DNA from: Kingdonia uniflora
Taxonomy: Eukaryota; Streptophyta; Magnoliopsida; Ranunculales; Circaeasteraceae
Direction of reading: 5' to 3'
Assembly: GCA_014058105.1 (NCBI GenBank)
Contig: JACGCM010001011.1
Span: 253,501-317,500 of the forward strand
Length of the DNA: 64,000 nucleotides
Position 1 is the stretch's first letter, and each line of letters begins with the position of its first letter. Position numbers and translations under genes: made by a program. Positions 24,655 to 36,776 of this stretch are shown in pieces. The notes beneath the pieces are model-generated. The model saw nothing but the letters and a program-made list of their open reading frames with translations, did not search any database and was not told the DNA's origin.

Positions 24655-25000
24655 CAACATAAAGATATAATATATGATTGCCGCAACATTTTATTGATGA
24701 TCGCCAAGATAGAGCTCATTCAATGTAGGGAGGTTGTACTAACGATAAGCATATTGTATGACATTTTTTGTGTATTGAACATTTGTCTATTAAGTAATAT
24801 TGTATATATATTCGGTAAGAATAATTTATTGGCCTTGTTCACGTAAACACATTTTCATTATATTTTGTTTGATCACTTATGCATTCTAAAATAAACATAT
24901 ATCATAGAAGTAATAAATACATAGATAATGACAACTAACATTGTAAAAAGAATAAATCATTACATATTTTAACATTTGTTTCTCCAACGTACATATTTTA
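24655..25000 (+). repeat. Second copy of Helitron B subterminal sequence
   Basis: This stretch (TATATGATTGCCGCAACATT and onward to a GACAACTAACATTGT segment) matches 15798-16140 of element B at most positions. It is not the corresponding 3' end of C (22310-22500), which is also related. This suggests an older Helitron end, or an internal duplication, inside C. Confidence 0.6.
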
Positions 25001-25770
25001 ACATTTGTAATAGGATAATGATATATAAGCCTATCATTACTATTCCGTGAGTCATGAATAGAGTGTGTAGAGTGTGATAGCATTAGACATGGTTCAAAAA
25101 AGATGATTAGTCTACGTCCATCAATATGTTCAACGATGAGTAAATAAGATATATAGTTGTTCAAATAGATATTACACTATGGATACTAATTTCAGAGGGT
25201 TGAGGTTTAGCTGACAACTTTAATCAAGATAATAACAAGACACATGACATCATGGAAGCAAACTTTGACAACCTAAGAGCATAACTAAGAATAATCAACT
25301 AAATGAGAAGCTCAAAAAAATTACTTAGATAAGTAAAAAAGACAACAGCTAAATAGAATTAAGCATATGTTGCAAGAATGGGGTTCTAAAGGTGATAATG
25401 TTAATGATAAAAAAAGTAGTACAAAAAATAATTGCTCAGATTGATTGAGTAATGCTAAAAACCAATAACATATCCTCACGCCCAAATGTGGAAAAGAAAC
25501 CATCACAACAATAGCATATATGGTCAACAACTGTTCTAAATCTTTTTGACATCAGTTTATACAATGGCTAATGAGGTGTAACTCTTTTCGTAGTTTCTTT
25601 TTGTGGTTTTCATCCATCTAAAGTACTATGCCATGCTAGATGGAAATTTCACACTTCAAGATGGCTATATCTTGCTAACCCAAAGAATAATGCAATATTC
25701 CGAAAAATAGTGTGATACTGTATAAGTTACAACTTACAACCTTAGATGTTATTGTTTAGAGCATATATTC

Positions 25771-26294
25771 AGACTCATAAATTGAACATGCTAAAAAAAT
25801 ATGAATTGTTCAGCGTTATCAAACTCCTAGTTCTACTGGGATGGCAGTTATATAATAAGATGTCATGGGATTACTTGAATAGATGCTTAAAAGATCTCTA
25901 ACGTTGTGCATTAACCTATCTCGATCATCAACAGCTCCTTGTTCATGTCCTTCAGAAGCTGCTTGAATCAGTGACAGACAATGACTCTACAATAGTAAAA
26001 AAATGACAGTTAAGTAACATTGTCATATTAAGACTCATAAATTGAACATGCTAAAAAAATATGAATTGTTCAGCGTTATCAAACTCCTAGTTCTACTGAG
26101 ATGGCAGTTATATAATAAGATGTCGTGGGATTACTTGAATAGATGCTTAAAAGATCTCTAACGTCGTGCATTAACGTATCTCGGTCATCAACAACTCCTT
26201 GTTCATGTCCTTCAGAAGTTGCTTGAATCAGTGACAGACAACGACTCTACAATAGTAAAAAAAAATGACAGTTAAGTAACATTGTCATATTAAG
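25771..26294 (-). repeat. 260-bp tandem duplication carrying an unidentified exon
   Basis: Two copies begin AGACTCATAAATTGAACATG at 25771 and 26031 and differ at about a dozen positions. On the minus strand both keep an open segment with the same protein pattern ([19 protein letters not shown] in one, SLIQATSEGHEQGVVDDRD in the other, then LLSIYSSNP). Most substitutions are conservative, which suggests a real host exon that was duplicated. I do not recognise the family. The same TCATAAATTGAACATGCTA start recurs at 30369 and 30761. Confidence 0.7.
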
Positions 26295-26299
26295 TATAT

Positions 26300-28120
26300 A
26301 TTAAAAGTAGAATCCCAAAATATTTAAGTAACAACCCAAAACGTTATCAAGATAGAATTCATGCTCGTGTACAATTTATTCATTGAAACGTCCATCGTTA
26401 TAATATGCATCCTGAAATTAAGGTTATGAAGATTTTTTTTATTGGGAAATAGATAATATGGAAATGTTAGCTCATAAAAAATGTTCATAGCAAAAAGTAC
26501 ATCATATGCTTTGCCCATATGCAGTAATTTAATACCATTCATGGAGCTATAGCGAAATGTCATCGAAGCAAACTTCAACTTTCGGAAGTTCAAAAATCAC
26601 AAAATTTGAGAATAAGGACGATCAAACTAATGTTTGGAACACATTGCTCCAGAATATATTGAACATCCATCATTGCAAAAATCCCCTAATTTTCACCTAC
26701 ATGGTTTCCAAAAGAATTTTGAATGCAGTATGGAAATTCCTCCTGAAGGGAGGTTGCATTGTACCACAAATCCTCCCAAAGCCTAATTATATCCTCTCCG
26801 CATATCTTGACCAATACCTAAGTCGGAATTAGCCATCAACACCCAAAACTCCTTTCAAGACAAAACAACTGAAGGTATTCCTAACTACACCGGTCCCTCA
26901 TCCCGTCCGACCCCTAATTGTGCAACGATTATTTTTCTTCAAAGTCTACTTACCCGCTTTCCCAAAACTCCATAGCCACTTACCTCTGAGGGCACAACCC
27001 AAAACTCTAACTCTTCAAACACTCAAACCTCCCTTGGCTATTGCTGAAACATCACATGATTAAAATAAGACACCAAACCACCATTTCAAGTTAAACAAAA
27101 GGTTGAAATGTTGTTCCAAGGAAAGATAACAGTAGCAAAATTTTCTTTAAATTTTCCAGTGGAGCAACTTCATTCTGGGGTGTTGCAAATTCAAGAGGTT
27201 TGCAAAGATTTTTCAACTATACGATAAGCTCGACAACTCATCATATAAACAGTTTGATTCATAAGTGGCAATGTAGTCTGCTACCTTTGTTTCACTGAAT
27301 TTTATGTAATAGTTACACTAATAGGGCATGGGTTATGGGAGAATGAATGCAATGTATTCCCATAACAATAATATCGGTTTGGGCTACAAATTTCTTTATA
27401 GGAGAAAAACATAAACTTCCGTGGAAACTGCAAATCTGTTTCTACCCATACAGACAGTCCATTATTGGGTTAAATGTATCAAAGTTACTCAACCCACATT
27501 TCAGTTATTCACTGGAAGGCCTTTGCTTCAAGGCGAATAAGATAATATCATGGGGAAAAAAATCAATTAGGCACTTTAACAATAAACACAAATAGGATAT
27601 AACAAATACAAAACGTAATCAACAATATCATGCAACTGAAGAGAGATAGAGAATTACCTTAAATCGAGATAAACTTTCTTCTATCGTGTTATATTTGACA
27701 CATTTCCAAACTCTGGCTTTTACATCAATAACACCCGAGATCATGGTCTTCAATGTACAACTTAAACCCATTACAGACCTCTTGAAGGCGAGACCAAAAA
27801 AAACACTGGAAGATAAGTAATTTGAGAGTTAAAATAACAATAGAAAGTAAAAAAAGATTCACGATATGCCTATTTTTGTTTTTTTAAGTGTTCTCCAGGG
27901 GAAGCATAGAGAGGCACCGCAGAAATAAACTGCTTGTATCATAATCATGAGCTACACTCAAACATAAGGCCTTTGAATTAGCATAACTAACCATTATCTC
28001 TTATATATATTTTCACTTACGGTTGATTTAGCCTTTTTCTTATGGCAGTATATCTAAGAATTCCTGTCGAACAGATACATTAACGATAAGGGTGGTGATT
28101 TTTTTCACGTAATAGGGAAT
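26300..28120. other. Interior of Helitron C, no gene recognised
   Basis: A plus-strand open segment at 26557-26832 has no recognisable domain. The rest is AT-rich with short chance ORFs. No RNA gene or element end seen. Confidence 0.35.
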
Positions 28121-28195
28121 ATAAGCCCGATTTACAAATCCCATCCTATGTTTACCCCATAGTATGTTTTTCTTATTGGTAACTTGAAATTTATA

Positions 28196-28372
28196 TGAAC
28201 ATACCTCATAAGGAAAATTGGAACATTCAAAAATATTTGTGCATTTAAACACGCTCCAGCTTTGGTAATGATTTGTGGCTTCCCAATATCCACCTCAGCT
28301 TTGTATGTGCCTTGCTCTTCAACCATTATATGAACATGGGTAACTTCGTGTTCAATAATATTATCTTCTCCA
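28196..28372 (-). pseudogene. Unidentified exon-like fragment in Helitron C
   Basis: The minus strand encodes a coherent open segment with IIEHEVTHVHIMVEEQGTYK and EVDIGKPQIITKAGACLNA, then a possible AG/GT boundary near 28200. It looks like a captured host exon in the element's own orientation. I do not recognise the protein. Confidence 0.35.
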
Positions 28373-29089
28373 CTATATCGTCATAAACCTGTTAACATAG
28401 TCATTAAGTCATTAATACAATTGTATAACAGCCGATTGTTAATTGAAGACACTGCAATTCCAAATGGTTTCATCAATTTAGGACAATTAGGCATGCAAGT
28501 GGGCAGTGCATTGATGTCAATAGTCACAAATTCTGATATGGGTATCCACTATCAAGGAGTTTAGTTCAGAAAGTTCAAATAATCTTGGGAAACTCTGAAA
28601 AATTTTCGGACATACAAAATCATAGATGAGATTTGGGAAGACCCCAATAAAGTACATGGAATGGACATCCTCATTAAAAAAATGCCCATCTCCATTTCAG
28701 ATAAAGCAAAATATAGACCCCTGGTGGGGGTTTGCCTTAACCCCAGCTATTTCTTCAAAAAAATATATAGAAAAGGAATACCCAGTTCTAGGCTAAAGAT
28801 AAATGGCAATGATAGGATGGCATTGACAGGATTAATTCATCCGTAACAGAGGTGAAGAAGCATCTGGTGAATCTGAAAACATTCAAAGGATTCCGTACGT
28901 CATTTAATTTAATCAGTTTGTGACTCAGAACATTTGAAGGAAAGAAAGATCATTGTACAACTGAATTGGCAACACCCTATTTCAAAGAATTTCGTTAAAC
29001 TCTAAATTATATTTTGTGAGGCTCTAACACTCGTAATGGAATGCACTATATAGTGACATGTAAATGATAAATCAAGCATAAGAAGCTAC

Positions 29090-29860
29090 CTTGGTTGCGA
29101 TATTGTGGACGATAAGAAGAGGCTAGACTCTCCCAGTCCTGAACCTTCTTTACAGTGGTCTTTCCTGTGTTAGAAACTTTAGATATACCCATAGGAGTAA
29201 ATGGTCCAAAAACAACACCCGTAGCGGTATGTTTTCCCTATTGGTGTTGTGCTGGATGGTCTTCACTGCCATTTTCAATATCCTCACATTTCATCTGGTT
29301 AGGTACTCACCAGTCAAATTAGTCATCTTGTTCCTCTTACAATCAACGTTTGTAATATCAGCTCCAAAAGCCCTTTTCTTCGATTCTAAAGGCTCTGTGA
29401 CCATAAAAGTCTTCTCATAAGAACATCCACTAAATCCTAACCATCTGAATGCAGGTTTCCTGTTCTCTGTGTGATGGGTCTGCCAATAAGTGCGAGAAAA
29501 AAAATCAGAACTTGCCTAGTGGTTTCTATTCATTACTTTAAAGTAGAGAATTTTAAAGTTTCTTACCTTCTGGATGAGATTCATGGAAGACAGCACGTTG
29601 GCAATATCGTATAATCGTCTCACTTTTGCTGCAGAATTGTCTATAAAAGGATGTATTAGTCATAAAGTTATGGTGTGTTTTTTTTTTACATACATAACAA
29701 ATGTTAAATACAGAATGAGAAAGGTGATTACTTCATATATGTGATGAGCTGTTGACATCTCCAGGCAAGATTTTTGCAGCTTCATTTAAAGACCGGTCTT
29801 TAATGCCATATTCCTTATCCATCTTTTTGTGAGCATCAATCCAAACATATGTTGGCATGT
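29090..29860 (-). pseudogene. E2F/DEL-type (atypical E2F, DP-E2F-like) transcription factor fragment
   Basis: Atypical E2F (DEL) proteins repress cell-cycle and endocycle genes through two winged-helix DNA-binding domains. Four minus-strand exons match the second domain and the C-terminal part, in order: about 29731-29860 (KEYGIKDRSLNEAAKILPGD), 29567-29640 (AAKVRRLYDIANVLSSMNLI, the E2F recognition-helix signature), 29311-29479 (RKPAFRWLGF, then KKRAFGADITNVDCKRNK) and 29090-29294 (FGPFTP, then VQDWESLASSYRPQYRN). Splice sites GTAAG, GTGAGT and AG acceptors are visible. The first winged-helix domain and the C-terminus are missing. A stop codon interrupts the last exon and the first has lost its donor register. 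Introns are retained, so genomic DNA was captured, as Helitrons do. Confidence 0.85.
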
Positions 29861-30363
29861 TCCATGACTATTTTTAGTTCCTACATAGGAGTATGCAGAA
29901 GCTTAGTTAGTTGCACGTCTTCCCCACACGATGTAGTGATCCCTTTAGTCTAGGTAAGATAATCCCCCCCGAACGGGAGGCATCTATCAACACAATTTGA
30001 GTAATAGCAAGTACACTAATGTATATATGGTTTCACTCTTCTTGAGACATTATTATCAAGGGATTTATTTCTTTGATAAATTTTATTCTGAAATTCTCTT
30101 AGATGTATTGATATAGCTAGTTTGATTGACCAAGTCTGAGACTTGCTTATTGCTTAATATTCTACACGCCTTGGAGTTTGGTATGGCAGAGATCATTTTC
30201 ATTATTCACTTGAAGGGAAATCTTTGCCAAGGTCAAGTTGGTTGAAATAAATCCTAGGATCAGTAGGATTGTTTTATATAAAGAATTTTGGTTTATATTA
30301 TATTTGAAGAGCTCCACCATTTATTGTTTAAGATTCTAGAGCAATAAGATTCTAGAGCATATA

Positions 30364-31300
30364 TTCAGACTCATAAATTGAACATGCTAGAAACTTATAT
30401 GGCAAACCAATCAAAAAGCAGTCGGTGAAACATAAAGTTATGGAGTAAATAAAGATAGAGATAGATAAAGTGATTACTTGTGTCGCTAAGGGCTATCACG
30501 CATAAGTGGAACCATCCTCTAATAGGCACTGAAATTTGTCAGAAAACTGTTGATTTACATGTACTTCAAAGTTGGAATGAGCCCTTAAAATACCCCCACA
30601 CCAGAAAAGCTTGAAGATGAATCTTGAGGTTTTTTATAACCCTAATCGATGCAACAATCCTCAGTCTTAACAAAAGAATACAAAAAATATCATTAAGGAG
30701 TTCAATATTAAGTAAGTCATTGGAAAAATTAAATCCAGTTCACAAATAATTTCAGACTCATAAATTGAACATGCTAGAAACTTATATGGCAAACCAATCA
30801 AAAAGTAGTCGGTGAAACATAAAGTTATGGAGTAAATGAATATAGAGATAGATAAAGTGATTACTTGTGTTGATAAGGGCTATCACGCATAAGTGGAACT
30901 ATCCTCTAATGGGCACTGAAATTTGTCAGAAAACTGTTGAAAATCTTACAGTGATTAGACTGAAACTTTTGATTTCATAAGAACGCCCGACTCTGATTGT
31001 TCGGTTCCTCAACAGTCTTCTTCTTCGACTATTTTCCTCTTTTCGCGGCTTGCCTCTATAACGAAGATAAACAAAATTAAATAATATTGGAAAATAAAGG
31101 GCTATCACGCATAAGTGGAACCATCCTCTAATGGGCACTGAAATTTGTCAGAAAACTGTTGAAAATCTTACAGTGATTAGACTGAAACTTTTGATTTCGT
31201 AAGAACGCCCGATTCTGATTGTTCGGTTCCTCTTCTTCTTCTTCGACTATGTTCCTCTTTTCGCGGCTTGCCTCTATAACGAAGATAAACAAAATTAAAC
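30364..31300 (+). repeat. Nested direct repeats near the Helitron C 5' end
   Basis: A roughly 190-bp segment (TTCAGACTCATAAATTGAAC to TCAGAAAACTGTTGA) occurs at 30364-30552 and 30751-30943. A second, overlapping roughly 200-bp segment (AGGGCTATCACGCATAAGTG to the GCGGCTTGCCTCTATAACG region) occurs at 30886-31085 and 31097-31290. The 5' sequences thus duplicated at least twice in steps. Confidence 0.75.
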
Positions 31301-31829
31301 AATATTGGAAAATAAACAATGCTTCGCAGTGAAAACCACAAAGAATCCAGAACTTGCAAAATGAAATTAGGCAGAGATTGCCTCTGGTGTTCTTCTATTC
31401 ACATTTGTTCTCAAAATCAAACAATGGAGGCAATCATAAAACTTCAGATCAATGCCTATTGTAGAGAGAGAGAGCATAATACGTGAAAGTGAAAGTGCAA
31501 AACGATGGAGGCAATCTTACAGAGAGAGGGAGCATACACTTTAGATAAACAATGGAGGCAATCTTACAGAACTTTGGGTGAAAGTGAAAAATGAAGAGAT
31601 GCGACTGGACCAAACTTTTAATTGGATTGAGTTCGAGATACGGTAATACGTGCTTACGTGGCAGCGCCTTATTTATTCAAAAAGCTGACATGGCAGCACC
31701 TCAATTGATTCTACAAAGGCGTCCGCAATTATATTGTTATATAGATTGTTAAGGCAGAAAACCCTGTATTGGTATTTTACAGTCTGCAATCTCAAAACAA
31801 TATACACAGAGAGGTTTAAAGGAATTTCT

Positions 31830-32390
31830 GAAACTTTGGCCATTAACAGAGTTCAAATAATGCTCATGGACCTAATTCTGCAAGTCTAATAATATTTCGG
31901 TCCTCACATCTTCTCTTCAATAATATGCCTCTTTCTTCAAGCTTCTCTCCCATTTCCTACCCTAAGTCCATTATCCTCGCTCTCCTCTCAACTTTCATTG
32001 GATACAAATCTTTAAGAACAGGTATCTGCTTCTCTCTCACCGCAAAAAGTTGACATTCAGAGTTATGTGACTCACGTGATTCATCATTGCATAATGAAGT
32101 GCCATCAGCTCCTGCTGGGACTTACTTATCGATGAAGAAGTTAAATCCTCAGAGAGATCGTGTTCAACGTTATCTGGTTTATCACACTTGTCTTTTAAAT
32201 TGCTACCTCCTACCGGACGTTGAGTAGATACTTCACAAGTTGTGGGATGATCACTAACTGCCTCTTGTCTTACCCATATGAATGCTGCAACTTTTCGAGG
32301 GACCTAATCATATTTTTCCGCTAGCATCCATGGAATATAAACACTATCAGAATTTGGAAGGACTAAAATGCCACGCTGCAAAAAGAAAAC
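31830..32390 (-). pseudogene. Unidentified host-gene fragment outside the Helitrons
   Basis: The minus strand reads RGILVLPNSDSVYIPWMLAE, one in-frame stop, then VPRKVAAFIWVRQEAVSDHP and a long charged stretch. After a frame change it continues with IPVLKDLYPMKVERRARIMD and EMGEKLEERGILLKRRCED. The composition and length are those of real coding sequence. I do not recognise the family. The stop and frame change argue for a relic, or for unrecognised introns. It lies just outside the 5' end of Helitron C. Confidence 0.4.
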
Positions 32391-32399
32391 CAGTGTGAA

Positions 32400-34640
32400 A
32401 TAAGAGTTTTATATATGTCCACTCATGAACAAGAAAATTCATATTCATAAATAAAACGCGCTTCTTCCTAAGAATTAATAAAAACCATGAAAAAATATGT
32501 GGCATTTTAAGTAACTTTAATAATTTGCTCCAGCATCAGCAAAATTGATAGTTTCGACAGTTTCAGTAGGTAAACACACCTTAAACTGACTCCTTCGTCG
32601 CAACGCAATGTGTGTATTCGTTATCTTGTGATCTCCAAGATAAGACTTCAGGTTAAAATCTATCATAGGCATTGATGTAAACGCAAACCATAACTGATCC
32701 GAAGGGCATGGCTATATATGTAATCTTATTGTTCCTCGAATGGATGCAACTTTTATTTTCAAGGACAGAGAAATCTTCACATGGAAAATAGAAAGAAAAA
32801 AAAAACAAGGCAATTCTAGTTCAGATCAAGGTAAAAACAAAAACCAATCCTGATGCAGGTAACTATATATCTTAATTAAAAATATACTAGATATCCTAAA
32901 GTGAAGTCTATTATAAGTAAATTTTCTGTTCTCATAAAACTTAAACTATATATCCAGACTCAATAATATCACAAACTCACAATTAGTGACTAAGGAAATG
33001 ACTAAGTTTATCACTAATTTTATTTTTATTTTTTCTTTGCGAATAAGGAAATGGCTGTGAATTTGAAACCTTCTACTTACAAAAATCAAAAAACAAACTA
33101 CAGAAACTCCTTGTCTTAAATTTCCAGTTTTCACCTGTGCACTTTTTGGCTATCCTTTTCTTACCAAGAGAGGTGAATTGTTGAAGGATTTGATTTCTGT
33201 ACAAATACCTTAATGCATATCCTATCGATGAGTATTGTACAAATACCTTAATACATATGTTAATACTAGGAAATTCAATGCGCAATGAGATGATATCCTA
33301 ATATGTAGGTTTTAGTAGGCATCTTTTTTTCGAAAGGCAATTTTTAGTAGGCATCTGCCTCCACTGACTCTATAGATCGGGAGAGTGCCAATAATTTTGG
33401 CTCCACTGTCTGATTATAAAGAACCAATATCTGAATCTGCAGGGTCCCTTTTAGAATGACCATTGAAAATAATCTTGACCATGAAAATGTGATCAATGTT
33501 AAAATAATCACACAATTCAGTGCCTCATTTACAATTCACAACTCAAGTCACTAGAATATGGCAAGAAAATGAGATCAGGCTGTATGGCCACCTTAAATCA
33601 CAACTAAAATTCTGGCTTTACCAATTAGTTATATTCCTCATTCTGATATAGTCATCTGGCTGCACAATACACATTACTGTGTAGTACAGGAAATACTTTC
33701 TTCAGCCAATAGGATTCAGGAAGAGAAGGCAATTATCTAATCTGTGGTGAAACTATATGTCTAAATCAGACGAGCATCTAATAGATAGAAGAAAATTTTG
33801 ACACTAGCTGCAACAGCTAGGGTTGTTAATTTGGAAACTTATTAATAAAGGAGTGCCTACAGCTGATAAATTAATCAAGAGTCGAAACTGGATACCATTT
33901 CTAAGTTCTGTCATTTTCATGAAGAAACAGCTGCAGGTCTTTAAAGATTGTGATATAGCTTGAGCTGTATGTTCTTCTGCAACACCATTTCACATAGCAT
34001 CACTTTCATGAAAATATTCTCTTTGGACGGCCTCGGCCTTCTCAACGGCATTACCGTATTCTCAAATTACAGGTACCCTTTCCACCCTGAGAAAATTCCG
34101 AAATCTAGTAATCTAGGTACCTTAGAAGGAAAATCCCACCTCGTATACCTACTATTTAATCAAAATCCTTCTAAACACATGATTCAATATACGGTGCTAT
34201 ATATCGTGAAGATAATTGCACAGCTGATTTAATAGCAAATGAAGGTGCTAATATAATAGCGAATGAAACGACTAAATCTTTTTTCTACATGTGAGTGGCT
34301 AGATACAGTGGATCAGTTTTATGTTTTCCTTCATTTATGACATGCTAAGCAAAGTTCTGCCTCGTTATGTAAATGACAATGAAGATTTCTATATAAAGTG
34401 GCCTATTGACAGTGTTTATCAAAAGAATAAGGAAAATAATTTAACAGAGTATCACATACCAATAAAAGGATTACATTGTTTATGCTTTCCTTCACTAGTG
34501 GAAACTTTCCCTTCCTTTGATTGGTGAAAATTAATGGTGGTGAAAATTGGTTGCCGTTCTGCGTCTATGGCAATGGGAAACTGACTGGTAAAATATCACC
34601 TTGTTTCTGGTCTGCTAACTACTCTAATAACACTAGGAAT
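32400..34640. other. Intergenic, no gene recognised
   Basis: AT-rich, with short ORFs of chance composition. A short near-repeat (GTAGGTTTTAGTAGGCATCT, then a fragment of it) lies at 33306-33360. Nothing else recognised. Confidence 0.4.
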
Positions 34641-36771
34641 CCAAGAAACAAATTGGGGCTAAGCATAACATAACTAACACAGAGCTTGCAAACATATTAC
34701 ACAAAGAAGAAATAGTTTGGAGAGAACAATCAAGGGCTTTAGTGGATTGAAGCTGGTAACTCTAATACACAGTTCCTTCATACAAAGGCTCATGTTAACA
34801 GGAAAATGACCCTTTTGTCCAACTTTAACATACCTGATGGTTCAAATACTCAGGATACAGGTACAATAAGTGGAGCTGCAGTATCTTAATTCAAAGAGGT
34901 TCTCACTGCTACAAATAACCAAATAGATACGGAGATGCTGAAGTGCATTCCTACAGTAACGACAGATGAAGAAAATGTGTATTTCCTCCAAATACCCTAA
35001 CTTGAAGAGCTTAAAGAAAGTGTCTTTAGCATTCCCACTGATAGTGCACCAGGGTGATGGTTTTACATCAAGCCTTTTTATTACAAGTTGGGAAATCATA
35101 AAAGAAGACCTGCATGAAGCTGCTGCAGAATTTTTTAATGAAGCACCACATCCAGATTTTACACGTCTTCCTTCCTCACTAGCATCCCCAAGGTGGAGTC
35201 ACCAACTATTATGGGAGACTACAGACCAATAAGCCCTATGTAACATTGACACGGGTACGCATGTCAGTATCCGACACGGGTATGAGGTGTTGGACACAGC
35301 AGTTCAAAATAAGTGAAAACGCGGACACAACCTTTTATACCTAAAAAGATAATATCTTTCTTTATATTTCCTGAATTATGTCTTAGTATCTGTTAATGTA
35401 TTATGTTTGTAGACATTAGGATAATAACTCATGAGTTAATTTTCAACTAATAACAAACACAAAACAATGATAGTAGTTTGTAGGGTTGAATTACATGCCT
35501 AAGAATTGGAAACTTTCTAAAAGTCATGTCAAAAAGTTAATGACTAAGCAAGAAGTACCCATTGTAGTGTCTGCACGAGTGTTGGTGTGTCAAAGTGTCT
35601 GACACGTTTGGACACAAACTTTTTAGGAATATGGAGTGTCCATGTTACATAGAATAGTCTACAGGATTTTCTCCAAGATTATTGCAGTAAGAATGAGTTC
35701 TCTTCTTTATAAACTTATTTCAGGGAACAAATGAGCTTACATGCAAGGGAAAGACATCAGTGATACTATTACAGTTGCACAGGAGATGGTGGGAGACTTA
35801 CGTAGAAAGATTGGAGGAAACAATGATATGCTTAAGGTTGACATTGCCAATGCCTATGATAGGCTGGACTAGAGATTTTTAAGTGCATGCTTCACAAATT
35901 TGGCTTCTCAGTCAGATGCATCTCACTGATAGACCAATGTGTTGAGACCCCATGGTTTTCAGTTGTTTTGCAAGGTGTCCTTAAATGATAATTAAATCCT
36001 CAAGAGGGTTGAGGCAAGGAGATCCACTCTCCCCACTTTTAATCATTATTATTGATGAGGTTCTTTCAAGAGGTCTAACCAAGTGATAGTCAAATGGGAA
36101 GAATGGTCATTTTCATAAATCTAGAGGCTATGTTCCACTAACCCATCTTATATATGCAGATGATTTCTTGGTTTTTCTCAATGGAAGTCAAAGTTCTCCA
36201 AAAAGGCCGATATCTTTTCTATCTGGAAAATTGGTCAACAAGAGTGGTAACTATGTTAACCACTCTCTTCCTGCTACAAGAAAGCTACTCATTCAAAACA
36301 TTTGTGAATTTTCTTATGATATACCAGGAAGCACCAATCATCTATGGCAACGTACTTTTCTCAAATTTTGAATCTCTTCTTTCTAAAGTTCAAAACAAGA
36401 TTGAAGGTTGACATGTCAAACTGTCATCTCAAGGGCAAACTGATAATGATAATTCATGTGCTTAATTCCATGCCCACACATCTGCTTGCATGCAAAAATG
36501 TTCCTCAAACAGCGATTAAGAAGCTGGAGAGTATGTATGCCACTTTCTATTGGGAGAATTTTGAAAACATTGTGTTTCTTGGAGTAACATTTGTATAGCT
36601 AAAGATGAAGGAGATTTAGGGATAAGCGATCCCAATAATATTTAAATACAATTTCTTACTCAAAATATGTTGAAATTTTCTTTACACGACCAATTTTTTG
36701 AAAAGACAATACATGGTTCATGAGGAAAATGCCAATTCAGATACAATAGCATCAAAACTATGGAAGGGGAT
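34640..36771 (+). pseudogene. L1-type LINE (non-LTR retrotransposon) 5' part: linker and reverse transcriptase
   Basis: LINEs of this plant type encode an endonuclease and reverse transcriptase (RT). Pieces in several frames follow the family order: EEIVWREQSRAL (about 34705), ELKESVFSIPTDSAPG (about 35005), GDYRPIS (about 35215), then after an inserted element VYRIFSKIIAVRMSSLLYKL, MLKVDIANAYDRLDW-like (first catalytic Asp region), [29 protein letters not shown] (catalytic YADD at 36153-36164) and HLKGKLIMIIHVLNSMPTHL of the thumb region. The 5' endonuclease is not recognisable, and there are many stops and frameshifts. The reading continues after the gypsy insertion, at 42522. Confidence 0.85.
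35236..35652. mobile_element. Short terminal-inverted-repeat element (about 417 bp) inside the LINE
   Basis: The LINE protein pattern breaks at GDYRPIS and resumes with VYRIFSKIIA. The inserted DNA has inverted ends: CTATGTAACATTGACAC at 35236 and GTGTCCATGTTACATAG at 35636-35652, with one mismatch. Near each end are repeated GACAC/GTGTC motifs. This agrees with a MITE-like non-autonomous DNA element. I cannot name the superfamily, because no clear target-site duplication can be separated from the LINE sequence. Confidence 0.65.
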
Positions 36772-36776
36772 AATTC
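36772..36776. repeat. Left target-site duplication of the gypsy element
   Basis: AATTC, identical to 42517-42521. A 5-bp duplication is typical for LTR retrotransposons. Confidence 0.9.

Larger units (their letters stand above)
22196..31745 (-). mobile_element. Helitron-like element C (9.5 kb, carries E2F/DEL fragment)
   Basis: The minus-strand 5' end is A|TCTATATAACAATATAATTG with TC at 31745-31744, identical to that of element B. The 3' end near 22196 reads ATAG|T, a one-base variant of CTAG, with a hairpin CCCGTGC/GCACGGG at 22210-22225. The 5' 500 bp and 3' several hundred bp match element B, while the middle holds different gene pieces: an E2F/DEL segment, a duplicated unknown exon and another unknown exon. 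The 3' end of C lies only 10 bp from the 5' end of B, so A, B and C form a head-to-tail run. No transposase or helicase frame was found. Boundaries rest on terminal motifs and on similarity to B. Confidence 0.6.

Noticed and set aside
36154..36411. 85-aa ORF as an independent gene
   Set aside because: It runs through the LINE reverse transcriptase region in a shifted frame; the YADD motif lies in the adjacent frame.
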